A stretch of DNA of 57,241 bases from an uncultured Bacteroidales bacterium (lineage in GTDB: Bacteria; Bacteroidota; Bacteroidia; Bacteroidales; UBA932), in the NCBI GenBank assembly GCA_934725575.1, contig CAKVCK010000023.1:1-57241 (forward strand). Direction: 5' to 3'. The first letter of the stretch is position 1. The number at the start of each line of letters is the position of its first letter. Positions 25,598 through 34,924 of the stretch are shown piece after piece. Both the position numbers and the translations under genes were made by a program. The notes under the pieces are model-generated. The model had not been told where the DNA came from and ran no database searches. It was given only the letters and a program-made list of their open reading frames with translations.

Positions 25598-27382
25598 TTA
25601 CTTGTAAAGAGGGCCATAGGCCTGACATGCGCGGAAGTCAGCGGTTTCTGTCTCCATTCCAAAGGCATCCCACGCCGAAGGACGGTATATCTTGTCCGTA
25701 TCCACATTATGCATGCAGACAGGGATCCTCAACATCGAGGCAAGCGTGATCATGTCCGCACCAACATGTCCGTAGCTGATGGCACCATGGTTGGCTCCCC
25801 ACTTGTTCATGACAGTCCATACATCCTTGAACGCGCCTTCGCCGGTCAACCTTGGAGTGAAGAAAGTGGACGGCCAGGTCGGATCGGTACGCTTGGTGAT
25901 GATCTTGAAGGCCTCAGGGTCGATGTCCACAGTCCAACCCTCAGCTATCTGAAGGACCGGTCCGAGTTCCTTTATGAGATTCAGGCGGCACATGGTCACA
26001 GGCATTCCGCCTTTTGTCAGGAACTGGGAGGAGAACCCGCCTCCTCTCATGTACTCTCTTCCGGAAGGATACCAAGTTGTGTTGTCCAGACATTTGTCCA
26101 CATCCTCCTGACTCATCTCCCAGAAATGTTTCATCTCAGGCTTCCCGTTCTCGTCTGTCATCTGGCCGGTAGCGTCAAGGGCGCATGAACCCGAGTTGAT
26201 CAGATAGATGAATCCCGGAGCGGCGTCACCTGTCAGAGTCTTTCCCGTGACACGCTTGTAAGCCTCAGGAGACCAATAGGTTCTTACATCCGCGAAGATC
26301 TGCGCCCTGTTCGTAAGAAGATGCAGGAACAACATGGTGGCGGCGTTAAGCGAATCATCCTCCGTGGCGAATGTGATCGGCTCCCGAATTCCGTTCCAGT
26401 CAAAGGAAGAATTAAGAAGAGCCTCCGCAAAATCTCCGTCCGGTTTGAAGTCAGTCCATTGGCGCTGCCCTTGGAATCCGCCCGTGATCGCATTATGCCC
26501 GGCGGCTTCCTCCTCGAATCCCATGCGGGTCAGTTCAGGGTTGCCATACATGAGATCCCTGAAGATCATCGCCATCTTTGTGACATAGTCCCAGACCTCG
26601 TCAAGTTTTTCCCTCGGGTAGCACAGGTGCTCCGGATTAAGGTCCTTTCCTTCGTGTGACTTGCAATTTTTCTCTACCCATTCCTTTGCCTTGGCAAATT
26701 CTCCCTTGTCATAGATTCCAAGCTCGATTCTTCTTTGGATCTCGGAGCAGTCCACGTATTCATTTCTCATTCCAAGGTATTCCTGGAAGAAGTCCGGATT
26801 GACTGTCGAGCCGGCGATTCCCATCGACACCGAACCTATGGCAAGGTACGATTTGCCACGCATCTGCATCACGGCGACAGCGGCTCTGGCCCATCTTAAA
26901 AGTTTCTCCTCCACGTCCGGGGTGATCCCGCTGTCGGTGACATCCTGCACGTCATGTCCATATATTCCAAAAGAAGGAAGTCCTTTCTGGTTGTGGGCGG
27001 CCAAAGCGCAGGCAAGATAGACCGCACCCGGCCTCTCCGTTCCGTTGAATCCCCAGATCGCCTTCGGCATGAGAGGATCCATGTCTATGGTCTCGGCCCC
27101 GTAGCACCAGCATGGTGTCACAGAGATGACCGCTCCGACGTTGTCGCTCTTGAATTTCTCGGTCGCCGCGGCGGCTTCGGCGACTCCTCCGATCGTCGTG
27201 TCAGCGATCACACATTGCACAGGTGTCCCGTCGCTGTACCTCAATTTTTCAGTATAAAGTTCGGCGACACGTCTGGCCATGCCCATCGTCATGTCCTCCA
27301 ATGATTCCCTGATGCCGCCTCTGCGACCGTCTATGATCGGCCTGATCCCGATTTTTGGATAATTCGTTTTCATACTCATCAT
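25598..27382 (-). CDS. fucI: L-fucose/D-arabinose isomerase
   Basis: The 594-residue protein aligns closely with E. coli FucI (591 residues). The Mn2+ ligands are in place: E341 (FATEDDSLN), D365 (FADVRTYWSPE) and H532 (WGANHGAI), equal to E337, D361 and H528. GGFQGQRQWTD and RLTGEGAFKDV are also conserved. FucI converts L-fucose to L-fuculose and D-arabinose to D-ribulose. With a ribulokinase and no aldolase, D-arabinose is the better substrate here. Three in-frame ATGs (27382, 27379, 27373) compete; the first was used. It follows susD by 19 bases. Confidence 0.93.
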   Translation of the reverse strand: MMSMKTNYPKIGIRPIIDGRRGGIRESLEDMTMGMARRVAELYTEKLRYSDGTPVQCVIADTTIGGVAEAAAATEKFKSDNVGAVISVTPCWCYGAETIDMDPLMPKAIWGFNGTERPGAVYLACALAAHNQKGLPSFGIYGHDVQDVTDSGITPDVEEKLLRWARAAVAVMQMRGKSYLAIGSVSMGIAGSTVNPDFFQEYLGMRNEYVDCSEIQRRIELGIYDKGEFAKAKEWVEKNCKSHEGKDLNPEHLCYPREKLDEVWDYVTKMAMIFRDLMYGNPELTRMGFEEEAAGHNAITGGFQGQRQWTDFKPDGDFAEALLNSSFDWNGIREPITFATEDDSLNAATMLFLHLLTNRAQIFADVRTYWSPEAYKRVTGKTLTGDAAPGFIYLINSGSCALDATGQMTDENGKPEMKHFWEMSQEDVDKCLDNTTWYPSGREYMRGGGFSSQFLTKGGMPVTMCRLNLIKELGPVLQIAEGWTVDIDPEAFKIITKRTDPTWPSTFFTPRLTGEGAFKDVWTVMNKWGANHGAISYGHVGADMITLASMLRIPVCMHNVDTDKIYRPSAWDAFGMETETADFRACQAYGPLYK

Positions 27383-27401
27383 GATTTTTTATGTTATTTT
27401 T

Positions 27402-29249
27402 CTAATTCAATGTCGTCCACCCAAGATTCTGCACAAGCTCTCTCTTCTCATGCTTGTCAATCTCAGCCTGTTCTATAGGGAAGAAATAATGTTTAGGGGA
27501 CTCGAACACCCTATCCTCGACCTTCTTCCTTTTGTAGTAAGCAGGATCCTGCATATCCTCGCCTTCCCAAATATTCATCGAGTGAATCGGGACGCCCTGA
27601 GTCTGCGGGCCTTCGAGCCATCTTCTGACATCAAAGAACCTGTGAACCTCAAAGGCAAGCTCTATTCTCCGCTCATGCTTGATCCTCTCCCGCATCTGAT
27701 CAGCGGACAGTCCTTCAGGAAGATCCGGCAATCCGGCCCTGTTTCTGATCGCGTTCACGTACTTGTAAGCGTCGGCCGGACCATAATATTCATTGATGGC
27801 TTCCGCCGCGTTAAGATAGATTTCTCCGAGACGGATGTAAACCCACATCATGTTAGGAGTGTATTGCCAAGGTATTCTGGTAGGATAGTGAAGCTTCTTC
27901 ATCAGATACCCTGTCTTGCAATAGTCCGATCCTGCATTGTTCTTTCCATCTATTCCCCTGAACCAAAATTCGTTGACATGCGGTTTGGTCCAGTTGGACT
28001 CACGTGTTGTCTTCCAAATCGCACCGGCGAAGTTTATGGAAGCGTAGAAACGAGGCTCACGATGAGTGTACATGTTCGACACACCCTTTTGCCAACGCCC
28101 TTCGAACTCATCTTCGGCGAACCCGCTCTCAACGTATCCAGACTCTTTGTTTATCACAGGGACAAGTCCATCGTTGGTGTAGCCAGTGATAGGAGTTGAG
28201 CCATCCTCCATCTCATAAGCGTCAACCATTTCCTGCGTAGGATCCAGAATCGAAAAACAACCGAAAGACACAGGATCAGAACAGTTGAGCCAGTGATCGT
28301 AAGTGCCGATGTTCTTCGCCCACAGAATCTCGTCATTCCAATTGTCATTGAATATGTTCTGATAGTTCAAAACCGGATCTTCAGGTTTCTCATTGTAAAG
28401 CTCCCTTCCGCTCTGTTCAGCTGTGCTAATGCAATCCAACGCCGCGTCCGCGGCTGCCTTCCATTTTTTCTTGTCATAAGTCTGTGAAATCAACGGTGTC
28501 CCGTCAACAGGATCCTTCAATTCGGCGAAAAGTTCATCCCCGTTGTAAAGCGGAGAAGCGATGTAGAGAAGCACCCTTGACTTCAGGCCTTTGGCCGAGA
28601 GCCTCGTTGCGCGTCCTGTGTCGGTTGAGGACCATTTGTCCGTATCATAAAGGTATTCTGCCGCCATGTCGCAGTCATCAGCGATGAACTGAGCTACCGC
28701 ATCAGCCGAGGACCTTCTCACTGACAATATGTCTTCGTTGATGTCAAAGGCATGGTCAACAATCGGAATCGCACCGTATGCCCTGAACACGAGAAAATGA
28801 TACCACGCCCTGAGGAAATACGCCTCGCCTTTCCAACGACGGACCTCCTCCTCGGCCGCCGGACACTTATCAACATTTTCCAGAAACATGTTTACCTTTC
28901 TCAAAGCCATGTAAGACTCCGACCAGACCTGAGTTCTTGAGATGTCATTGGGATTCCAGCCGCCATTGTTAATCTGGTGGGCATAGGCTCCACCGTAGGC
29001 GCATTCCATCTCATCGCAGCCGGCGGTATATGGGTTTCTCCACGCCCCTCCGTCGTCAGCCATATTAGCCTCTGTCGGAGTCCATGAATATATGTGCGTG
29101 AGAAAATCCCTTGTGTAGATTCTGTTGGAGAACACATCCTCGATCGTGAGATTCTCATCCGGAGCCATGTCCAGGAAATCCTCGCACGAGGCAAATCCCG
29201 CCAGCAAAAGCAGTCCAATGAATATATTACCTATCTTTTTCATAATCAA
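27402..29249 (-). CDS. susD: SusD/RagB-family surface glycan-binding lipoprotein
   Basis: The 615-residue protein has a lipobox (LLLAGFASC) and the SusD start EDFLDMAPDENLTIEDVFSN in two parts. TPR-like helical repeats follow (WKGEAYFLRAWYHFLVFRAYG). The C-terminal RIPWQYTPNMMWVYIRLGEIYLNAAEAIN region and RRIELAFEVHRFFDVRRW are typical. It binds the polysaccharide on the cell surface and caps the SusC channel. It is 7 bases after susC. Confidence 0.95.
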   Translation of the reverse strand: MIMKKIGNIFIGLLLLAGFASCEDFLDMAPDENLTIEDVFSNRIYTRDFLTHIYSWTPTEANMADDGGAWRNPYTAGCDEMECAYGGAYAHQINNGGWNPNDISRTQVWSESYMALRKVNMFLENVDKCPAAEEEVRRWKGEAYFLRAWYHFLVFRAYGAIPIVDHAFDINEDILSVRRSSADAVAQFIADDCDMAAEYLYDTDKWSSTDTGRATRLSAKGLKSRVLLYIASPLYNGDELFAELKDPVDGTPLISQTYDKKKWKAAADAALDCISTAEQSGRELYNEKPEDPVLNYQNIFNDNWNDEILWAKNIGTYDHWLNCSDPVSFGCFSILDPTQEMVDAYEMEDGSTPITGYTNDGLVPVINKESGYVESGFAEDEFEGRWQKGVSNMYTHREPRFYASINFAGAIWKTTRESNWTKPHVNEFWFRGIDGKNNAGSDYCKTGYLMKKLHYPTRIPWQYTPNMMWVYIRLGEIYLNAAEAINEYYGPADAYKYVNAIRNRAGLPDLPEGLSADQMRERIKHERRIELAFEVHRFFDVRRWLEGPQTQGVPIHSMNIWEGEDMQDPAYYKRKKVEDRVFESPKHYFFPIEQAEIDKHEKRELVQNLGWTTLN

Positions 29250-29256
29250 TCAATAA

Positions 29257-32200
29257 TTAAAAGCCGACTTGAACACCTATTGTCATCGCCCTTTGGGTCG
29301 GATAAGTGCTGTTGGCAAGGTTATTAGACTCAGGGTCAACGATTTTAATTCCATCAAAACATAGAAGATTATTTCCGTTCACGAACAGGCGGATAGACTC
29401 AAGACCCATCCTTGACACCAGATTCTTGTCGAGCGAATACCCGAATTCGGCGGTCTTGAGCTTCAGATACGACGCGTCGTGTTGGTATAACGTGTTTATC
29501 TGATAGTTGTTGGATGAGGTACCGTTGTGCACGACCGGATATTTGGCATTGGTATTGTCCGCTCCCGGGATGAACCGGTTGTCGTAATATTCACGCAAGA
29601 CATTGTACCCCGGATAATCCAACGCGAACGGCCACATGCTCGCGGAATCGACGAACAGGCTGGTCTGCGCCGCTCCGGTGAAATTCATGGACAGGTCAAA
29701 ACCTTTGTAAGCTAATGTGAAGCCGAATCCGAACATGAACCTCGGCTCTCTTGGATAACCTATCCATGTGCGGTCGTAGGCGTTGATGACACCATCACCA
29801 TTGAGATCCTTGTACTTTATGTCTCCGACGGTGTACGATCCCAACTCCTGCTTAGGGCTGTTGTCAATCTCCTCCTGGGATTGGAACAGACCTTCAGCCA
29901 CATAGCCAAGGGCCAAGCCTGTGGAATGTCCCCTTGTGTTCTGGTAGTCAAACAAAGCTCTCGCCGTGTCATCCTCGATGATCTTGTTCTTGGCGTAGGT
30001 GATATTACCTCTCACTGAATAGAAAAAGCCGTGGCTGGTCGTGTTTGTGAATTCGATCTGTCCATCCACACCACGGTTCTCCATTATACCGAGATTGGCC
30101 CATGGAGTATCTCCCCATGCCGCCCCCATGATGTCCGGAATCTGCTGCCTTTTCAGGAGTATCTGGTCTCTATATTCGTAAAACCAGTCAGCGGAAAGGC
30201 GAATCTTCCTGTCGAACAATTCCAGATCCAAACCAAGATCCGTCTTGTGCGATACTTCCCACGTGGCGTTTGAGGCGCCCATCTGCAACTCAGCCATTCC
30301 GTTATAGAGGTTCTGCGAATCTCCGAAGAGATAGCCGTTGGCGGTCTTGTTCACGGTCGACATGTAAAAGAAACGTCCTGCCGAACCGGAGGCATCATTC
30401 CCGACAAGACCGTATGAACCCCTGATCTTCAAATGGTTGATCCACCTGATGTTCCAAAAGTTCTCTTCTGATGGGACCCATCCGGCGGACCATGCCGGGA
30501 AGAATCCGTAACGTTTCCCACGGGCGAAATTCTCTGATCCGTTAAGACCAAAGTTCCACTCGAACAAGTATCTCTGCGCATAATTGTAAGTTATTCGTCC
30601 TGCCCAGCCTTGACGTCTGTAAGGAAGGTTCAGGGTGGAGGTTCTGGCGGTGAGATCCTTATAGTCACGGCGGTTGAACATGGCCATCGCACCGACATTA
30701 TGATTGTTGAACGTTCTGTTATAGTTCAACCTGAGATCGTAATAATAAGCCCTGTTGGAACCGGAAGACGCGATCCTGTACCCCATCGCAGTCTCTTCCT
30801 TGATCAAGGTGTACCGGTCCTCGCCTGTGTTTGGATCGACACCGAGATATTTCTTGATAAGAGGCTGCTTGTTGCGGGTGGCTTCATTAATATAAAAATG
30901 GTCGAAAGAGAAATTACCCTCCAACTGAAGACCGGGAGTGATCAAAGTGGACAAGTCCCATTTGGCTCCCACCGTGCCTTGTGTGGTGGTACGAAACTGC
31001 TTTGAATAGCCACTGTTCGTGGCATACACATAAGGGCTGATCCATTCGTAGGAAGTGTTTCCTCCGCCGAATGTTCCATCTGGGTTCCTCACCGGGAAAG
31101 AAATCGGGGAGCAGACCCTCAGGGCGTTGAATATGGTCGCAGCCGGGGTTCCCGGGTAGGTTCTGTCCTCAATGATCTCGGCAAGTCCCAGTGACAACGA
31201 GAAGTCCTTCGTCAGGTTTATGTCCACATTCGAACGGAAATTATATCTCTGGGAAAGGGAATTGGTCCTGTAGTCATAGGCAGGATCTTCTTTGAAAAGG
31301 CCACTCTGTGACGTGAACCCGACGCTTACATAATACCTGACAGTCTCATTACCTCCTGTGACGGAAAGCGTGTTCATTGTCTGGAACGCATTCTTCTTCA
31401 ATGTCTCATTGGTCCAGTCCACGCTTGGATAATTGTACGGATCAGAACCGTCGCGGAACTTCTCCACTTCCTCGTCAGACCATGGCAAGGCAGTGCCGCC
31501 GACTGTGCAGGCCTCGTTCATCAAGTTCGCGAACTCGTAGCCTTTGATGTAGTCAGGGAAACGAAGTCCATGAAGCTGGGTGGCTTCCATGCGGAATGAC
31601 ACCTTAGGCCTTCCGACCACACCTTTCTTCGTGGAGATCAGAATGACACCGTTCGCTCCGCGCATTCCGTACACAGCGGTAGCGGAAGCGTCCTTGAGGA
31701 TGGAGAATGACGCTATCTCGTCCGTGTTGATAAGGTTTATGTCCCGTTCCACACCATCGACAAGAACCAGCGGTGACGAGTTCACCCATGAGCCCATGCC
31801 ACGTATAAGGATAGTCGCACCATCGTACCCAGGCTCACCGCTGCTCTGGCGGGTGATGATTCCGGGCATGGTCCCTCCCAACGAATTGGAAAGCGATGGA
31901 GCGGCGGACTGCTCCAGAAGCTTGACATCCACCTGCGTGAGAGAGCCTGTGATCGTGGCCTTCTTTTGAGAGCCATAGCCAATCACAACGGCATCCTGCA
32001 AAGATTCCATATCACTCTCCATGAGGATGTTGATGACGGCTCTGTTGTTTATGTTCATCTCTACATTCCTATACCCCACCGCCGAGACGACAAGGACTCC
32101 TTTGGGATCATTGACGGTGAGGACATAATTGCCGTCAATGTCTGTCACGGTTCCCAGATTAGAGGCCTTCATCATGACTCCGGCTCCGATCACAGGTTCT

Positions 32201-32358
32201 TTCGTCTGAGCGTCCAGAACGGTTCCGGACACTTTGAATGTTGTTTTCTGGGCATAAGCCTGCCAAGCGGTGGCAAACAACAAAAAAGCGAGAAGTACTC
32301 CCGGCAAAGAGCGCCCTCTGCCGTTTCTCTTCATTTCCGCCTTGCGCAAATGTTCCAT
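29257..32358 (-). CDS. susC: SusC/RagA-family TonB-dependent outer-membrane transporter
   Basis: The 1033-residue protein starts with a signal peptide (GVLLAFLLFATAWQAYA) and a carboxypeptidase-like domain (VSGTVLDAQTKEPVIGAGVM). Then come the plug (VVIGYGSQKKATITGSLTQV, IRGMGSWVNSSPLVLVDG, VYGMRGANGVILISTKKG) and a 22-strand barrel ending in an aromatic residue (IGVQVGF). It imports oligosaccharides with energy from TonB. It is the first gene of the minus-strand operon; a palindromic LacI-type operator lies 31 bases upstream of its ATG. Confidence 0.95.
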   Translation of the reverse strand: MEHLRKAEMKRNGRGRSLPGVLLAFLLFATAWQAYAQKTTFKVSGTVLDAQTKEPVIGAGVMMKASNLGTVTDIDGNYVLTVNDPKGVLVVSAVGYRNVEMNINNRAVINILMESDMESLQDAVVIGYGSQKKATITGSLTQVDVKLLEQSAAPSLSNSLGGTMPGIITRQSSGEPGYDGATILIRGMGSWVNSSPLVLVDGVERDINLINTDEIASFSILKDASATAVYGMRGANGVILISTKKGVVGRPKVSFRMEATQLHGLRFPDYIKGYEFANLMNEACTVGGTALPWSDEEVEKFRDGSDPYNYPSVDWTNETLKKNAFQTMNTLSVTGGNETVRYYVSVGFTSQSGLFKEDPAYDYRTNSLSQRYNFRSNVDINLTKDFSLSLGLAEIIEDRTYPGTPAATIFNALRVCSPISFPVRNPDGTFGGGNTSYEWISPYVYATNSGYSKQFRTTTQGTVGAKWDLSTLITPGLQLEGNFSFDHFYINEATRNKQPLIKKYLGVDPNTGEDRYTLIKEETAMGYRIASSGSNRAYYYDLRLNYNRTFNNHNVGAMAMFNRRDYKDLTARTSTLNLPYRRQGWAGRITYNYAQRYLFEWNFGLNGSENFARGKRYGFFPAWSAGWVPSEENFWNIRWINHLKIRGSYGLVGNDASGSAGRFFYMSTVNKTANGYLFGDSQNLYNGMAELQMGASNATWEVSHKTDLGLDLELFDRKIRLSADWFYEYRDQILLKRQQIPDIMGAAWGDTPWANLGIMENRGVDGQIEFTNTTSHGFFYSVRGNITYAKNKIIEDDTARALFDYQNTRGHSTGLALGYVAEGLFQSQEEIDNSPKQELGSYTVGDIKYKDLNGDGVINAYDRTWIGYPREPRFMFGFGFTLAYKGFDLSMNFTGAAQTSLFVDSASMWPFALDYPGYNVLREYYDNRFIPGADNTNAKYPVVHNGTSSNNYQINTLYQHDASYLKLKTAEFGYSLDKNLVSRMGLESIRLFVNGNNLLCFDGIKIVDPESNNLANSTYPTQRAMTIGVQVGF

Positions 32359-32381
32359 AAAGTGACTCTTAATTTGATTTA

Positions 32382-32404
32382 CAAATATGCTAAATTAATT
32401 TAGC
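32382..32404 (-). promoter_or_regulatory. LacI operator and overlapping promoter of the susC operon
   Basis: GCTAAATTAATTTAGC (32389-32404) is a perfect 16-base palindrome. A near-identical site precedes the GH172 gene at 33695-33710, and a half-site AATTTAGC stands just before the regulator's ATG. On the reverse strand CATATTTG (32389-32382) is a -7-like box one base from consensus abutting the palindrome, so a bound repressor would block initiation. Confidence 0.7.
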
Positions 32405-32575
32405 AAAATAATACAAATAATAAGGGGTAATCCCCTTTGAATGACAGTTATCCACTGTAATTTTAGTGTCAATAATTACTACACAATCCTCAAATCACAA
32501 CGCAAAGTAAGTAATTAGAAATTAGATTTCAAAGAAAATTCAAAAATATTTGCATCGTTTTTTGTAAAAGTTGAT

Positions 32576-32605
32576 TTTGTTTCTGATAAATTTTGTATAA
32601 CTTTG
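32576..32605 (+). promoter_or_regulatory. Promoter of the LacI-family regulator gene
   Basis: TTTG (32576-32579), an 18-base spacer and TAACTTTG (32598-32605) give a near-consensus promoter with a start near 32611. The transcript leader carries AATTTAGC (32613-32620), a half operator, pointing to possible autoregulation. Confidence 0.65.
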
Positions 32606-32623
32606 CAAAAACAATTTAGCGAC

Positions 32624-33649
32624 ATGGGAGGCAAAAAAAAGGGTATTTCCATCAAAGACATCGCGAAAGCGGCCGGAGCGTCCCCGGCCCTCGTCTCCTT
32701 TGTCTTAAACGGAAAGCAGAAGCAGTACAGGGTGAGCGACACTATGGCAGAAAAGATCCGTGGCATAGCCAAAGCATTGGATTACAAGCCGAACGGGTTT
32801 GCCAAAAGCCTCCGGGACGGAACAAACCACACCATAGGAGTGATTGTTTCCGACATCTCCAACATGTTCTTCGCCGACATCGTGAAAAATATCGAGACCA
32901 CTGCAGAGGAATACGGCTACATGGCCTTGTTCGCCAGCTCTGACGAACGTGCGGACAAACTTGCCGATCTGACACAGAAAATGCTGCGTAAGGAAGTGGG
33001 CGGAATGATCGTCGTGCCTTGCGACGGATCCGAGGAGACAATCAAGATGCTTCATGACAGGAATGTGCCATTGGTGTTATTGGACAGGTATATTCCCGGC
33101 ATAAAGACAGACTATGTAAGTCTCAACAACCGGAAAGCGTCCTATGAGGCGACCGAGCATCTCATAAGGCAAGGCTACAAGAAAATAGGGTTCGTCGGCT
33201 ATGGAGCGAATCTCACGAACATGAAAGACCGCATCGATGGTTACTCCCAGGCTTTGGCTGACAACGGAGCGAAAGACTCGATCATCATAAAGCAGGTTGA
33301 CATGAGCACCATTGACAAGAGCTGCGAGAAAGCGATGAACAGCCTCATGGAGCACAATGTCGATGCCATCCTGTTCGCCACCAACACGATCACCATCAAG
33401 TGCCTGTACTACATACAGAGCAAGGGCATACATATTCCGGACGATCTTGGAATAGTCTGCTTTGACGGAGAAAGCGCGTTTGATTTCTTCTACGCTCCGA
33501 TCACCTACGTGTCCCAACCACTCGAAAGAATGGCAAGAAAGGCCGTGGAGATACTTATCGAGCATCTGGAATCGGATGACAGTCTCACACAACAAGTGGA
33601 AGCCGAGGGATCACTTGTGAAACGCGCCTCTTCAAGGAAACGCAAGTGA
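32624..33649 (+). CDS. LacI-family transcriptional regulator of the glycan locus
   Basis: The 341-residue protein has the LacI headpiece (ISIKDIAKAAGASPALVSFV then LNGKQKQYRVSD) and hinge helix (DYKPNGFAKSLRDG), followed by a periplasmic-binding-type sensor (TIGVIVSDISNMFFADIVK, ATEHLIRQGYKKIGFVGYG, LGIVCFDGESAFDF). The ATG at 32624 was chosen because a TTG at 32603 overlaps the -7 box. It is transcribed between the two halves of the locus. Use of a LacI-type regulator, rather than a hybrid two-component system or anti-sigma factor, suggests it senses a cytoplasmic sugar such as D-arabinose or D-ribulose. Confidence 0.92.
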   Translation: MGGKKKGISIKDIAKAAGASPALVSFVLNGKQKQYRVSDTMAEKIRGIAKALDYKPNGFAKSLRDGTNHTIGVIVSDISNMFFADIVKNIETTAEEYGYMALFASSDERADKLADLTQKMLRKEVGGMIVVPCDGSEETIKMLHDRNVPLVLLDRYIPGIKTDYVSLNNRKASYEATEHLIRQGYKKIGFVGYGANLTNMKDRIDGYSQALADNGAKDSIIIKQVDMSTIDKSCEKAMNSLMEHNVDAILFATNTITIKCLYYIQSKGIHIPDDLGIVCFDGESAFDFFYAPITYVSQPLERMARKAVEILIEHLESDDSLTQQVEAEGSLVKRASSRKRK

Positions 33650-33694
33650 CAACACCCCCCCAACTTTCCTACTTATTATAATTGCAATCACAAT

Positions 33695-33710
33695 GTTAAA
33701 TTGATTTAGC
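33695..33710 (+). promoter_or_regulatory. LacI operator in front of the GH172 operon
   Basis: GTTAAATTGATTTAGC differs at two positions from the perfect palindrome before susC and keeps the flanking AA on the right. It stands 43 bases before the GH172 ATG. The match suggests that the plus-strand enzyme genes belong to the same regulon. Confidence 0.65.
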
Positions 33711-33752
33711 AAATTTATACACACCTCAAACACACACATAAAATCTACTACA

Positions 33753-34913
33753 ATGAAGACAACAGACATCATCACATCATTAATCTGCAGCCTGATGGCA
33801 CTTTCCATGCAGGCGCAGAACTTCAACGGACTGGACATGAACCTCGGGAATCTCTCAAGGCTTTCGAATGCGGAGACCCGATCCATCTCTCCCGAAAATT
33901 TCACCGGAGCCAAAGGCCAGGGAGCCAAGGCTGTTCCGGAACTGCCGAACACAAAGAATGTCAACAACGCGTCCTGGGCTGCCAGAGACCTTGGCGAAGG
34001 ATGGAAAGTCAACCCTTACATAATAATCAATTCCGGCGAGACCGTCACCATCGCGGAGATGGAAGGTCCTGGAGCGATCCAGCACATTTGGATGACTCCT
34101 ACAGGAATATGGAGATGGAGCATCATCCGAATCTATTGGGACAATGAGGAAACCCCTTCTGTGGAATGCCCAATCTCGGACTTCTTCTGCATGGGTTGGA
34201 ATGAATATGCCCCTTTGGTTTCCCTCCCGGTATGCGTGAATCCTGGCAGTGCCTTCAACTGCTACTGGCAGATGCCTTTCAGGAAAAAATGCAAGATAAC
34301 CATGGAGAACATCAATCCGAAAGACGCCATGACACTTTACTACCAAATAGACTACACACTTACCGATGTTCCGGAAGACGCAGGATATTTCCATTGCCAG
34401 TTCAGAAGAACCCGCTATAATGAAAGTTCCGACTTCACCGTGCTTGACGGAGTAAAAGGCCAAGGCCAATATGTCGGTGTCTATATGGCATGGGGACTCA
34501 CCAATAACGGCTGGTGGGGAGAAGGAGAGATGAAATTCTTCATCGACGGCGACAAGAAATATCCTACAATCTGCACGACCGGACTTGAGGACTACTTCTG
34601 CGGATCCTACAATTTCGACAGAAACGGTAGGTTCGTGGAATTCTGCACACCTTACGCCGGGCTTTGCCAGGTGATAAGACCTGACGGCACTTACCGCTCA
34701 CAGGAGAGATTCGGACTGTACCGGTGGCACATCATGGATCCGGTCAGGTTCAAGAAAGACTTCAAAGCCACCATTCAGGATCTGGGCTGGAGGTTCGACG
34801 GAAGATACCTGCAGCAGCACTCTGACATCTCAGCCACCTCATTCTGGTACCAAGCCGAACCACATGCGAAATTCCCCGCATTCCCGACCTGGCAGGATCT
34901 AGAGAATTATTAA
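33753..34913 (+). CDS. GH172 (DUF2961) glycoside hydrolase, probable exo-alpha-D-arabinofuranosidase
   Basis: The 386-residue protein has a signal peptide (ICSLMALSMQAQ) and matches DUF2961, now GH172: ITIAEMEGPGAIQHIWMT-like text near residues 95-112, RIYWDNEETPSVECPISDF, TTGLEDYFCGSYNF (E279 in the conserved EDYF block) and RFGLYRWHIMDPVRF. GH172 enzymes include exo-alpha-D-arabinofuranosidases and difructose-anhydride enzymes. Secretion to the periplasm or surface is expected. It is the first gene of the plus-strand set and precedes the DUF4185 gene by 11 bases. Confidence 0.87.
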   Translation: MKTTDIITSLICSLMALSMQAQNFNGLDMNLGNLSRLSNAETRSISPENFTGAKGQGAKAVPELPNTKNVNNASWAARDLGEGWKVNPYIIINSGETVTIAEMEGPGAIQHIWMTPTGIWRWSIIRIYWDNEETPSVECPISDFFCMGWNEYAPLVSLPVCVNPGSAFNCYWQMPFRKKCKITMENINPKDAMTLYYQIDYTLTDVPEDAGYFHCQFRRTRYNESSDFTVLDGVKGQGQYVGVYMAWGLTNNGWWGEGEMKFFIDGDKKYPTICTTGLEDYFCGSYNFDRNGRFVEFCTPYAGLCQVIRPDGTYRSQERFGLYRWHIMDPVRFKKDFKATIQDLGWRFDGRYLQQHSDISATSFWYQAEPHAKFPAFPTWQDLENY

Positions 34914-34924
34914 TATGACCGGAA

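Noticed and set aside
21295..27382. Locus read as an L-fucose utilisation operon because of fucI and fucP
   Set aside because: No fuculose kinase of the FucK type, no fuculose-1-phosphate aldolase and no fucosidase are present, whereas a ribulokinase and D-arabinan-type hydrolases are. FucI and FucP also accept D-arabinose.
32603..32623. TTG start at 32603 for the LacI regulator
   Set aside because: The TTG lies inside the -7 box TAACTTTG; ATG at 32624 starts the normal LacI headpiece.
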